A stretch of DNA of 64,000 nucleotides from the NCBI RefSeq assembly GCF_009938225.1, contig NZ_AP019658.1, positions 124,001-188,000 of the forward strand, given 5' to 3'. The translations under genes and the position numbers were made by a program. This DNA is from Vibrio ponticus (GTDB taxonomy: Bacteria > Pseudomonadota > Gammaproteobacteria > Enterobacterales > Vibrionaceae). Position 1 is the stretch's first letter. Every line of letters begins with the position of its first letter. The notes beneath the pieces are model-generated. The model had not been told where the DNA came from and made no database searches. It saw only the letters and a list, made by a program, of their open reading frames with translations. Shown piece by piece: positions 46,898-55,161 of the stretch.

Positions 46898-47356
46898 ATG
46901 AAGATTTGGGTTGATGCGGATGCTTGTCCGGTTGTTATTCGCGACATTCTATATAGAGCGGCGCAACGCACCGGCGTAGAGGTGACATTAGTTGCCAACC
47001 AGTTTATCCGTACACCAGCAACAACCAACATCACTATGCTGCAAGTAGAAGCAGGTTTTGATGTGGCAGACAACGAGATTGTGAAGCGTTCACAAGCAGG
47101 CGATCTGGTGATTACCAGTGATATTCCACTCGCTGATGAAGTGATTACCAAAGGTGGTCATGCACTAAGCTCACGCGGTGAACTGTTTACCAAAGAAAAC
47201 ATTAAGTCGCGTCTCAACATTCGCGATTTTATGGAAACGATGCGCAGTAGCGGTATTCAAACCGGAGGTCCAGCACCTCTAAACCAAGCCGACCGTCAGC
47301 AGTTTGCTAACCAACTTGATAAATGGTTAGTGCAATGGCAACGCGCGCAAAAGTAA
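46898..47356 (+). CDS. YaiI/YqxD family (DUF188, UPF0178) protein
   Basis: 152 residues, PIN-like fold. Family signature at the N-terminus ([20 protein letters not shown]) and [20 protein letters not shown] with conserved Asp residues as in nucleases; activity is unproven. ATG at 46898 preferred over the TTG one codon earlier. Single gene. Confidence 0.9.
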   Translation: MKIWVDADACPVVIRDILYRAAQRTGVEVTLVANQFIRTPATTNITMLQVEAGFDVADNEIVKRSQAGDLVITSDIPLADEVITKGGHALSSRGELFTKENIKSRLNIRDFMETMRSSGIQTGGPAPLNQADRQQFANQLDKWLVQWQRAQK

Positions 47357-47590
47357 TCTGATTTTTCCGGCTGTCAGCACAGTTTTTGTTCAGAGTTGAC
47401 TGTTTTGATAGCCGTTGCCCTCCATCCCATTTACCCTGTGATTGCCACACTTGATGCTGCTGCTATGCCAAGAGATACCTTGCCTGTTATAGGCTATAAG
47501 CAACCATAAGTGATTTGGTCATAACGAAAAACAACTAATAACTAATAAGCAATGTGGCGATCTTTTATTTGCGATTCCTAGGAGAACGAC

Positions 47591-48238
47591 ATGGAAAACA
47601 AATGGGAAGACTTTGCCAAGAACTTTGAACAGAGTAATAACTATGTGGTTGGTATAGATGATATTAACCGCGTGAAGCAGCGCTTGGCGCGACACCGTGA
47701 GCTTGGTGATGTGCTTGAATTGGGCTGTGGTAACGGCACCTATACGTCGAGCTTATTAGCGTCAGCCAAACGAGTGGTTGCCACGGACGTGTCACAGCAA
47801 ATGCTGGAGGTGACTAAAATTCGCTTTGAACAAGAGCCTAAAGTCGTAGTTGAGTTAGCCGATTGCTTTGCTCTTAGTTATCAAGATGCCAGTTTTGACA
47901 CGGTCTTTATGGCTAACTTACTCCACGTTCTCCCCAATCCTGAGCAAGCATTACATGAGTGTATGCGAGTGCTTAAACCTGGCGGACAGCTGATCGCGGT
48001 TAGTTTTACTCTGCATGATATGAGCTTTTTCAATAAGCTAGGATTGAAATATCGCTACTTAAGAAAATACGGCTCTAAAAAAAGTAATAACTCAATCGTG
48101 ATGACGCCCGTACTTGCCCACGAACTGGCGGCATCGGCAGGCTTGCAAAATATCGCAACAGAAATGCTAGGTCAGAGAGTAAAAGCCGTGCATTTAAGTG
48201 GCGTGAAGTCAGAGCATGAAGAGTTAGTGGCAGGGTAG
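47591..48238 (+). CDS. Class I SAM-dependent methyltransferase
   Basis: 215 residues. Motif I VLELGCGNGTY, motif II-like VVATDVSQQMLEV, post-II VFMANLLHVLPNPEQAL and VLKPGGQLIAVSF: a Methyltransf_11-type enzyme for a small molecule or lipid. The substrate cannot be told. AGGAGAACGAC precedes the ATG. Convergent with the small membrane protein gene; a hairpin covers its stop. Confidence 0.87.
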   Translation: MENKWEDFAKNFEQSNNYVVGIDDINRVKQRLARHRELGDVLELGCGNGTYTSSLLASAKRVVATDVSQQMLEVTKIRFEQEPKVVVELADCFALSYQDASFDTVFMANLLHVLPNPEQALHECMRVLKPGGQLIAVSFTLHDMSFFNKLGLKYRYLRKYGSKKSNNSIVMTPVLAHELAASAGLQNIATEMLGQRVKAVHLSGVKSEHEELVAG

Positions 48239-48246
48239 CTGCCACT
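48226..48246. terminator. Hairpin at convergent gene ends
   Basis: AGTGGCAG-GGTAG-CTGCCACT, perfect 8-bp stem including the methyltransferase stop codon and the last base pairs near the opposing gene; followed by AGATTTT. Confidence 0.55.
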
Positions 48247-48688
48247 AGATTTTGCGTGTTGATAGCACATCTTTTAGGCTTAACGCCATCAGCATTAGGT
48301 TAGTAGTCCCTGCCAGTAGCTCAATGATCTGTACCGTATAGAAAGTAGCACCAAAATCACCTTGGCTTGCTAGTGAGTTAAGGTATAACGCAGCAGGTAG
48401 CAGAACGACCAAGCCATTGATGGCAATAATAGGCATGCGTTGCTTTTTACGCCCAATCGGACCGACGCCCATTTTGACTTTAGGTGCCAATTTCGCGCCC
48501 GTCGCACCTGTTATCGCCATAAGTGGTATTAATCCCCACACGGCATAAGCGATGGCTTGTTTTACCACAGCAACCGTTTGTTGCGAGGCGAAGAGTTCGC
48601 TAACTAAGGTTGAGCTAAAAAAGCTAGCGATGGTAATGAATGCCAGCACGGCACAGCTTCGATGCAGAGTTTTAAGTTTGCGGTTCAT
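48245..48688 (-). CDS. Four-TM membrane protein linked to cytochrome genes
   Basis: 147 residues, four TM helices (about 12-32, 41-65, 85-105, 115-140). One His near the start of TM1 (LHRSCAVLAF) could be a haem ligand, but there is no clear pair, so this is only a possibility. I do not recognise the family. It follows the cytochrome c' gene by 18 bp on the same strand and is likely in its operon. Confidence 0.65.
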   Translation of the reverse strand: MNRKLKTLHRSCAVLAFITIASFFSSTLVSELFASQQTVAVVKQAIAYAVWGLIPLMAITGATGAKLAPKVKMGVGPIGRKKQRMPIIAINGLVVLLPAALYLNSLASQGDFGATFYTVQIIELLAGTTNLMLMALSLKDVLSTRKI

Positions 48689-48706
48689 ACTTGTGTTTCC
48701 TCATCT

Positions 48707-49135
48707 TTAACGTGAACGATAACTACGGTGACAACTGCGGCAGGTATCTTCTGCTCGCTCAATCCCTTCTTCAGCCATATCAACCTTGCGCTGCTGGCTG
48801 GCTTGATACAGCTGACTAATACCTTGATCCATTTTCGCCATTAACTGTTCAAATTTGGTGGGATCTTGCCAGACTTTTTCGTTCGCTTTACTGCCATCAT
48901 GGCTACCTTGAGGAAAGCTTGTGGTTAAGGTTTGGCTCGCATTAGTCAGTTGTTTCGCGACTTGTTCAATTTGTTGCCAATTGGTGTCATCGCCGTCAAC
49001 AAGATCGCTGGCGTTATCTAACTGTTCTTCAATCAGGCTGAACGCCTTTTGACGCGTTTCGATGACATCCGCGTAGTTATTTGCCCAAGTAACACTTGGC
49101 AGTAGCAATGTTAGTAGCAAGAGTGTTTTGTTCAT
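48707..49135 (-). CDS. Cytochrome c' family periplasmic protein
   Basis: 142 residues. Signal peptide ends SVTWA-NN (about 19). A four-helix-bundle pattern follows, and the haem site is at the extreme C-terminus: CRSCHRSYRSR (CxxCH). This is the class II cytochrome c/c' layout; these bind NO or transfer electrons. Divergent from the cytochrome b561 gene across a large palindrome. Confidence 0.88.
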   Translation of the reverse strand: MNKTLLLLTLLLPSVTWANNYADVIETRQKAFSLIEEQLDNASDLVDGDDTNWQQIEQVAKQLTNASQTLTTSFPQGSHDGSKANEKVWQDPTKFEQLMAKMDQGISQLYQASQQRKVDMAEEGIERAEDTCRSCHRSYRSR

Positions 49136-49160
49136 TTTTAACTTCTCATCAGTGGGTCTA

Positions 49161-49216
49161 CAATTAATTTACACAACAATAGTTGCGTGCGCAACTATTG
49201 TTGTGTAAATTAATTG
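49161..49216. promoter_or_regulatory. Large perfect palindrome, probable MarR operator
   Basis: Two perfect 27-bp arms (49161-49187 and 49190-49216) separated by TG. The centre AGTTGCGTGCGCAACT has the TTGC...GCAA form of MarR-family operators. It lies between the divergent cytochrome c' and b561 genes, and the MarR gene is the second gene on the right side. Confidence 0.75.
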
Positions 49217-49289
49217 GCAAGTAAAGCTAAGGTGACCAAGGAATGTGCCTTAAGTAACTCATTCAATTATGAAAAGCGAAAGGTAGAAT

Positions 49290-49970
49290 ATGAAAATTAA
49301 AGTATGGGATGGCGCTACGCGTCTTTATCACTGGACTCAGGCGGGGTTATTTGTCGCGCTGATGGCAAGCGGCAAGTCGGGTAATGGACCACATATCGAG
49401 TTAGGTATCGCGTTGCTTATTCTGGTGATTTGGCGCTTAATTTGGGGTTTTGTCGGCAGTGAAACCAGTCGTTTCAGCTCATTTATACGCTCGCCAAAAC
49501 AAACTTGGCACTATGTGACAGGCAAGATGACAGCTCGTCTTGGGCACAACCCCCTTGGTGCTTGGATGGTGGTTGCGTTAGTGGTGAGTTTGCTATTGCA
49601 ATGCCTTTCTGGCTTAGCCTTGGCGGGGTTACTTGATGGTCTACCTATGGCGCATGTTTGGCTAAATGATGACGTGTTTGCGTTGTTGGAGTCATTACAC
49701 TTAATTCTGGCTAACTTACTTCCGGCGTTGGTTGCTTTGCACCTAGTTGCGATTCTGGTCTATAAACTGCGAGGTAAGCCTTTAGTTAAAACAATGATTA
49801 CGGGCTTTACTAAACCCACGGACTTTCCGTCGGCTGAGCAGCAGTCATTCGATCAATTGTTATCACATGAAATCGCTACTCAACCACAAATCGCTTCACC
49901 AACATTCGCATTTTTGATGCTAGTTGCTGCGGCATTAGTTACTATGGCAATTATTGCATTTTCAATTTAG
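49290..49970 (+). CDS. Cytochrome b561-type membrane protein
   Basis: 226 residues with about five hydrophobic segments. The N-terminus KVWDGATRLYHWTQAGLFVAL carries the first haem His, with ELGIALLILVIWRLIWGFVG and further His residues (HVWLNDDVFALLESLHLILA, LVALHLVAILVYKL) as in the b561 group of Ni,Fe-hydrogenase and cytochrome c partners. It should take electrons from the quinol pool to a periplasmic cytochrome c, probably the cytochrome c' encoded opposite. Confidence 0.88.
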   Translation: MKIKVWDGATRLYHWTQAGLFVALMASGKSGNGPHIELGIALLILVIWRLIWGFVGSETSRFSSFIRSPKQTWHYVTGKMTARLGHNPLGAWMVVALVVSLLLQCLSGLALAGLLDGLPMAHVWLNDDVFALLESLHLILANLLPALVALHLVAILVYKLRGKPLVKTMITGFTKPTDFPSAEQQSFDQLLSHEIATQPQIASPTFAFLMLVAAALVTMAIIAFSI

Positions 49971-49987
49971 TGATTCATGGTAGTGGT

Positions 49988-50416
49988 ATGAGCGAGAAAT
50001 TTGATCGACAAACTAGCTTTGGTTGGATGATAAATGTTGTCGCAGGTAGAGCGGAAAAAGTATTCGATGCTGAGCTGAAAAAGTACGGCTTAAGCGTGGC
50101 GCTATGGCCAACCATGATGTGTTTATGGGAAGAAGAAGGCGTGACACAGCGGGATATTGCCGCCAAGTCGAAAGTAGAAAACTCAACCACGACGCGCACG
50201 CTGGATAAATTAGAAAAGCTCGGTTTGGTGGAGAGACGCGCCGACCCAAATAGTCGCCGCTCTCACCGCATTTTCCTGACCGAACAAGGGCGAGCGCTTA
50301 AAGCGACGTTAATTCCTATTCCGGTGGCTGTTAATCAGCAGATGCTAAGTAGTCTCAATCAAGACGAACAGCAGCAGATGATCGCTTTACTGCAAAAAAT
50401 GGTGGCAGCGATTTAG
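49988..50416 (+). CDS. MarR-family transcriptional regulator
   Basis: 142 residues from the ATG at 49988 (the frame opens at GTG 49970, overlapping the b561 stop). Winged-helix core: EEEGVTQRDIAAKSKVENST (recognition helix) and LGLVERRADPNSRRSHRIFL (wing). No cysteine sensor of the OhrR type in the usual place. Co-transcribed with b561; the palindrome before b561 is its likely operator, so it would control both arms of the module and itself. Confidence 0.88.
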   Translation: MSEKFDRQTSFGWMINVVAGRAEKVFDAELKKYGLSVALWPTMMCLWEEEGVTQRDIAAKSKVENSTTTRTLDKLEKLGLVERRADPNSRRSHRIFLTEQGRALKATLIPIPVAVNQQMLSSLNQDEQQQMIALLQKMVAAI

Positions 50417-50424
50417 TCGTTATC

Positions 50425-51075
50425 TTATCCGTTTACCGAGTTATGTAAGTTTGCAAAACTCGGTTTGCTGATCAGTTTCGCCACGCTGATGTGGTTGAGT
50501 ACGCAATTAAATGGCGAGTGGCGCATAAAGTCGAGGGTCGGCTGCTGCGCACACTGCTCAAATAATTCGGGTAGACGGAATTCGACGTAATCTAGGGCGC
50601 AATGCAGGTAAAGTGCCGTAAGTGTTGCAGCTGGTGCTTCTTCGCTCTGCTGTTTTTCTAGATGGTGGTTTAACTCTACCAATGCCCTTTGCACCGCGAT
50701 GATTGCACGTTGGTATAGTTCATTTGGCAGTTCAATAAAGCGTCCTAAGGCGACGGATTTAAAACTGATTTCCATCAGAGTTTTCGCCATGCCAGTCAAA
50801 ACGGCTTCCCCTTCGTCTGCCATATTGAGCGGCTGAACGGTTTGAGGTTGATAGCGGGCAATGAGGTAGTGGCAGATGGTTAAACTTTCGATGATGCTGT
50901 GGCTACTATCTAACTCCAGTGTAGGAATCATACTAAACGGATTCACTTGCAATAGTGCTTGCGGAGATGCCCATGGATCAACCCAGATTAATTCAAATCT
51001 CTTTTCCTCCGTTAGCAGGGCGGTTGCCAGCGCAACGCGTGAAAAAGGAGAGGTATCATTTAAGTAGAGTTTCAT
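50425..51075 (-). CDS. Glutathione S-transferase family protein
   Basis: 216 residues. Thioredoxin-like N-domain (MKLYLNDTSPFSRVALATAL; Ser11/Ser13-type catalytic residue possible) with the cis-Pro and SES glutathione contacts (FSMIPTLELDSSHSIIESLTIC), then a helical C-domain. Substrate unknown. Its start overlaps the end of the MFS gene by 20 bp, so the two are one unit. Confidence 0.85.
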   Translation of the reverse strand: MKLYLNDTSPFSRVALATALLTEEKRFELIWVDPWASPQALLQVNPFSMIPTLELDSSHSIIESLTICHYLIARYQPQTVQPLNMADEGEAVLTGMAKTLMEISFKSVALGRFIELPNELYQRAIIAVQRALVELNHHLEKQQSEEAPAATLTALYLHCALDYVEFRLPELFEQCAQQPTLDFMRHSPFNCVLNHISVAKLISKPSFANLHNSVNG

Positions 51076-52300
51076 TGGGCTTCCTTAATGACTTGGGGTG
51101 ACTAAAATAGGTCAGCACAGCGGCGAGTACGAGAGCGCACGTGCTGGTAATAAATAGTGGCTGGTAGTTAGTAATTTGGGGAGCAAGGTAAGCGTACAAA
51201 TAGCCGAACACGCCTTGAGATAAGGCAAACGCCATGGTGAGCATGCCCCATGCCTTGGTATTAAGTTCATAACCGACGCACTCAAGTGTATAAGCAGAGA
51301 TGAGTGCCACCACGCCGGTAGTAAACAGACCCACCAGTAAAGATGACAGCATCAAACCCGCGAGATTAGTGGTGAGCGTTGGTAACAATACCCCAGTCGC
51401 TTTTAACAGGAATACGCTGCATAAGGCGAGCTTGAGATCCAGTTTATCGCCAATCGAGCCGACTAATATGGGTCCTAATGCCGCACCAACGCCAAAAATC
51501 GCCCACATTGCCCCGCCCAAGGTTAACGACCTATCAAGATCTCGCACGATAAAATCGACCCAAAACAGCGTATGTGGCAGGTAACCTATGGCATCAAAAG
51601 CATAAGCACACACCAGTAGCCCGAGTGTTCTTTGCTGTGACTTAGATAGGGTATTAAGTTTGGCTGAGGAGGGGCTAAAATTCGAATTGGTTTCGGTTTT
51701 TTGCCAAGTGGACCAAGTCGCAAAGGTGGTGGCGAAGGTGATGGCGGCAAGAAGTAACCAAGCAGCAGATATGCTCTGTTGCAAAATGATTGGCAGCAAG
51801 CAACCAGCAAGCATGACGCCAAGCCCAATGCCAGAGAATATGATGCCACTAATACGCGCTTTGGTTTCCGGCGGATGTAAACGCACAATCAAAGGCGGAG
51901 CGAGGATCATCAGCATCGCACCGGTTAACCCTGCCATGGCTCGTAGTAGAAAATAGTAACTAAAGCTGATGTCTTGCAAAGCGCAGCCGAGAAAGCTCAA
52001 ACTGCTGAGTAACATGGCTACGCGGATTAAGCTGACCGCGGTGAAGTAGTGCGTTAGATATTGGCACAGTGGGGCACCGAGAATATAACCGATGAGGGTA
52101 GCCGCCCCCAAGTAAGAGGCTTGCGCTTCATCGAACCATCCTGCATGAATTAAAGCAGGCATCATCGCAATGTAAGCAAATCGCCCGATACCATTACCTA
52201 CTAGGGTTGCACCGAACCCTGCCATGGAATAGGCATTAAATAACTGGGGACGAGAACGCGTTAAGTTGGGGCTGTGCACCTTGATTCCTTGCCTATACAT
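51056..52300 (-). CDS. YbfB/YjiJ-family MFS transporter
   Basis: 414 residues, 12 TM. The family mark is the opening GFGATLVGNGIGRFAYIAMMPALI; the motif between TM2 and TM3 is weak. It may export a small compound. The ATG at 52300 has no ribosome site, whereas a GTG at 52279 (seven residues in) follows AAGGA with good spacing and may be the true start. Overlaps the GST gene, which suggests a joint detoxification or export role. Confidence 0.85.
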   Translation of the reverse strand: MYRQGIKVHSPNLTRSRPQLFNAYSMAGFGATLVGNGIGRFAYIAMMPALIHAGWFDEAQASYLGAATLIGYILGAPLCQYLTHYFTAVSLIRVAMLLSSLSFLGCALQDISFSYYFLLRAMAGLTGAMLMILAPPLIVRLHPPETKARISGIIFSGIGLGVMLAGCLLPIILQQSISAAWLLLAAITFATTFATWSTWQKTETNSNFSPSSAKLNTLSKSQQRTLGLLVCAYAFDAIGYLPHTLFWVDFIVRDLDRSLTLGGAMWAIFGVGAALGPILVGSIGDKLDLKLALCSVFLLKATGVLLPTLTTNLAGLMLSSLLVGLFTTGVVALISAYTLECVGYELNTKAWGMLTMAFALSQGVFGYLYAYLAPQITNYQPLFITSTCALVLAAVLTYFSHPKSLRKPNETLLK

Positions 52301-52312
52301 CTAGGTGAATGT

Positions 52313-52342
52313 TGAAAGAGATGTTTGACGGCATCTCTTTCA
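52313..52342. terminator. Hairpin between MFS and lactonase-like genes
   Basis: TGAAAGAGATG / CATCTCTTTCA, 11-bp perfect stem with an 8-nt loop. T-run weak on both strands; position fits the end of the lactonase-like gene. Confidence 0.5.
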
Positions 52343-52435
52343 GTTTGTCTTCAGCACTAAGCTTCTCATTTTCGAGAGATATGCGCAGTTAGACTTTAGG
52401 TCAACAAGCCTTCGTTTTATTTTGCATCAGACGGT

Positions 52436-53290
52436 TTATTGGTAGCGATAAGGCGCGAGCTTTTTCTGATTAAACTCATCGATATCATGCCCAATCCAGA
52501 TTTCAGCTTGCTTTTCTTTTAGCAGCTGCTCAACACGGGCAAAAGATGCTTTCGTTTGTTCAGGCTGGTTAAAAACAGGGATCGCTTTTTGATCTCGGTT
52601 TTGGTGTGAGTGATAGAGATCGCCGCTGAGCACGATCGGTCCGTAGTTTGGTAGGTCAACATAGAGCGCTTGATGCCCCGGTGTATGTCCAGGTGCGGAA
52701 ACAATCACGACAGAACCATCACCAAAAACTTGATGGTCACCCTTAATGACTTCTACTGAGTCTTTAAGATTCTGATATTGGGTTAGGTCAAATCCAATCT
52801 TGGCAGAGATCTCTGCATCAAAGGCAACTTGGTGTTCACTCTCTTGGATCAGCCATTTAGCCGAACTGAATTGGTTGGCGTTACCGGTATGATCGGCGTG
52901 TAAGTGCGATAGTACGAGGTAGTCGATATCATTCGGCGCAATGTTCATTGCGGTTAGTTGCTCGTGAAGCGTGATAGGTAAAGTGAAATGAAAAGCGCCA
53001 CCCATGACTTCCATTCCATCCGCGAGCTTGTTTAGTCCATCATTAAGACCGGTATCCCATAGCAATGTCCCTTTGGGATGCTGGATTAGATAGCAGCTAT
53101 TGGCTGACTGGAGCGGATGATCATCAGAGATGTTTGGGTTAAACATACTAGGCTTGCGAGCTTCGATTCTGCCGCAATCGAGCACACTGATGGAAACATC
53201 CACTTTGCCATCACTATTAAAGTGATCAAATCCATTAGCCAATGCGGTAACGGGCAAGGCGAGGCTGAGTAAAAGTAGTCGATTGTTCAT
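52436..53290 (-). CDS. Exported metallo-beta-lactamase-fold hydrolase, AHL-lactonase-like
   Basis: 284 residues from the ATG at 53290 (GGAGATAATCTTG upstream); a longer open frame to 53476 has no ribosome site. Signal peptide ending TALA-NG (about 19). Metal motif SHLHADHTG (H129, H131, D133, H134), then APGHTPGHQALY, LSGDLYHS and IWIGHD complete the binuclear site. The early VLDCGRIEARKPSMFNP and GTLLWDTGLNDGL are typical of the N-acyl homoserine lactonase family. Periplasmic location would allow degradation of AHLs or another lactone. Divergent from a LysR gene that probably controls it. Confidence 0.82.
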   Translation of the reverse strand: MNNRLLLLSLALPVTALANGFDHFNSDGKVDVSISVLDCGRIEARKPSMFNPNISDDHPLQSANSCYLIQHPKGTLLWDTGLNDGLNKLADGMEVMGGAFHFTLPITLHEQLTAMNIAPNDIDYLVLSHLHADHTGNANQFSSAKWLIQESEHQVAFDAEISAKIGFDLTQYQNLKDSVEVIKGDHQVFGDGSVVIVSAPGHTPGHQALYVDLPNYGPIVLSGDLYHSHQNRDQKAIPVFNQPEQTKASFARVEQLLKEKQAEIWIGHDIDEFNQKKLAPYRYQ

Positions 53291-53371
53291 CAAGATTATC
53301 TCCATTTTCTTGAAGTGACGTGTAAGTTGCCCCAGTCTAGGTAGTTTTGAGTGCAGCAAAAACGGCATAAT

Positions 53372-53389
53372 TTGGACAGTGGATTCCAA
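53372..53389. promoter_or_regulatory. Possible LysR operator
   Basis: TTGGA-CAGTGGAT-TCCAA, an interrupted dyad between the lactonase-like gene and the divergent LysR gene, 16 bp before the latter. Confidence 0.4.
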
Positions 53390-53404
53390 TAATGGGACGA
53401 TAGC

Positions 53405-54301
53405 GTGAACTTTAACGACCTTCTGATCCTCAAAACCATTGCTGAGCGGGGGAGTTTTGTCTCTGCGGCAGAACATCTTGATTTACCCACCAGTACGGTC
53501 AGTCGACGTATTGCCGAGTTGGAAAAACACCTTGGAGTGAAGTTGATTCAACGCACTTCGCGTACCGTGCAGTTGAGTGAGTTAGGGCAACTATTGAACC
53601 AGCAAACAGCGCCGCATCTTGAGGGTTTAATTGATAGTGTGACCTTTCTGCAGGATCAACAAGAGCATATCAGCGGCAAAATGGTGGTGGTTTCGCCCAT
53701 TTTCCTTGGTTACTTTCGTCTCTCGGAATGGCTAGGGGAGTTTCAAGCGCGTTATCCAAATCTGGATCTTCATTATCGAATCAGTAACAGTATCGAAGAC
53801 ATTCATACTGAACAGGTTGATTTAGCGATTCGACCTGGACCACTCAAAGATTCTGCTTTGGTCGCTAAGTTTCTTTATCAGCCTGAGATGCGTCTCTACG
53901 CCGGTCTTCCATGGATAAAGAACAACACCTTGCCCACCCAACCCAGTCAACTCAATGGCTTAAAGTCACTGACCGTGCCTTACTTTGCCAAAAGCTGGAA
54001 CCTCTATAAAGGAACTCAACCCAGCAACAATAAGACCCATCAGGTGACAACGGATTATCGTACATACGCGAATGATTTTGGTCCGGTCGCCGAAGCTCTC
54101 GCGCATAACTCGGTAATCGGAATTTTGCCAAGTGTGTTTGGTGATGAGCTCGTCAAGCAGGGGAAATTGGTGAAGCTGTTACCTGAGTATCAAGTTGAGC
54201 CACCGGGACCCATATACGCCGTTTATCCTTCTAAACAGTTTTTGCCACGTAAAACACAGTTGTTAATTCGCTTCCTAGCCGAAAAGTTCGCTGCACTTTA
54301 G
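53405..54301 (+). CDS. LysR-family transcriptional regulator
   Basis: 298 residues. HTH: LLILKTIAERGSFVSAAEHL then DLPTSTVSRRIAELEKHLGV, a pattern close to the CrgA/DmlR-type subgroup. The effector domain follows. Starts at a GTG after GGGACG; no better ATG nearby. Divergent from the lactonase-like gene, 114 bp between starts, the usual arrangement for LysR and its target. Confidence 0.88.
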   Translation: MNFNDLLILKTIAERGSFVSAAEHLDLPTSTVSRRIAELEKHLGVKLIQRTSRTVQLSELGQLLNQQTAPHLEGLIDSVTFLQDQQEHISGKMVVVSPIFLGYFRLSEWLGEFQARYPNLDLHYRISNSIEDIHTEQVDLAIRPGPLKDSALVAKFLYQPEMRLYAGLPWIKNNTLPTQPSQLNGLKSLTVPYFAKSWNLYKGTQPSNNKTHQVTTDYRTYANDFGPVAEALAHNSVIGILPSVFGDELVKQGKLVKLLPEYQVEPPGPIYAVYPSKQFLPRKTQLLIRFLAEKFAAL

Positions 54302-54408
54302 TGAAAGAATGATTATTAAGTTAGATAAAATTAGGTGGTTATTTTCACTGTCCGAAATTAAATAGTGATAATTTAAATAATAAAAGTGTGAGCATGACTA
54401 TATAAATA

Positions 54409-54418
54409 AATCCAATAA
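54409..54418 (+). promoter_or_regulatory. AATCCAATAA motif, copy 1
   Basis: The 10-mer occurs here and at 55137-55146, and inverted (TTATTGGATT) at 55033-55042, all in the two promoter regions at the head of the cluster. It could be a cluster-specific operator half-site. Confidence 0.35.
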
Positions 54419-54469
54419 CGGCTATTATTGTCGAAGTTAATTTCTGTTCACTTACTCAAGTAGGCAATC

Positions 54470-54994
54470 ATGGTCGGTATTATTAGCAAAGCATATGTGC
54501 AAGGGAAGACTCTGTTCTTTTCTACACTTGCATTGCTTGAAAATGCCGGCGTCTCGCTTGTTCCGGAAACGGAAGCCCTTAATCAGTCTGAGCTATGTGA
54601 GTGGGATGAATGTGATCAGTTTGCATTGCAATGGGCGCAGCTTTGGCAACAAGTCATTGTTGCAACTCCATGCCATGCGCCAGTATTTAATTTCCAGAAG
54701 TTACTTAGGAAATCAGCTCAAAACCAAGCTATAGCAATGTTTTTGGTGGCGGGGACTAAGCAACGTATCTGTGCTGAACGTGGTTCGTCGATTTGGCAAA
54801 TGCTCGCATGTCAGCGTCAATTAGGTGATCCTGATCATGCGCTGTTCTCTACTTTTGCTCGCATTTTATGTCTATCTAAATCATTTCCACATTCTAACGC
54901 CTTAGTCTTTTCTTCGATTTATCCCATTCTAAAATCAGTGTCTAACGCTGAGCGTTTTCGATTCGTTGTACCTAGTAATAAACCACCACCCTAA
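54470..54994 (+). CDS. Unknown protein at head of mannoside/phosphatase cluster
   Basis: 174 residues, no signal peptide or clear TM, six cysteines. I do not recognise it. The central part (CDQFALQWAQLWQQVIVATP) faintly resembles DELNLADQYASLWEKSAELL in the other unknown ORF of the cluster (58341), which may indicate related proteins. An AATCCAATAA motif lies 52 bp upstream and recurs before the next gene. A regulatory role is possible but unsupported by any DNA-binding motif. Confidence 0.55.
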   Translation: MVGIISKAYVQGKTLFFSTLALLENAGVSLVPETEALNQSELCEWDECDQFALQWAQLWQQVIVATPCHAPVFNFQKLLRKSAQNQAIAMFLVAGTKQRICAERGSSIWQMLACQRQLGDPDHALFSTFARILCLSKSFPHSNALVFSSIYPILKSVSNAERFRFVVPSNKPPP

Positions 54995-55032
54995 ATCATT
55001 AGTTATCTAGCGCATATTATTTAAGACTGTTT

Positions 55033-55146
55033 TTATTGGATTGTATTTATATATTTTCCAAGGGTTATTTTTGTCTTGAATATAATTGCCGTCTCACTTC
55101 GTTAGTTATTTTGTTCTTAAGTGTTTAATAAATATAAATCCAATAA
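55033..55146. promoter_or_regulatory. Inverted pair of the AATCCAATAA motif
   Basis: TTATTGGATT at 55033-55042 and its exact complement AATCCAATAA at 55137-55146 flank the promoter region of the phosphoesterase gene; centres are 104 bp apart. Confidence 0.35.
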
Positions 55147-55161
55147 TTGGAGAATTACCCA

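Noticed and set aside
52436..53476. Longer 346-residue form of the lactonase-like protein
   Set aside because: The extra 62 residues overlap the LysR start region and lack a ribosome site; the ATG at 53290 has both a ribosome site and a signal peptide.
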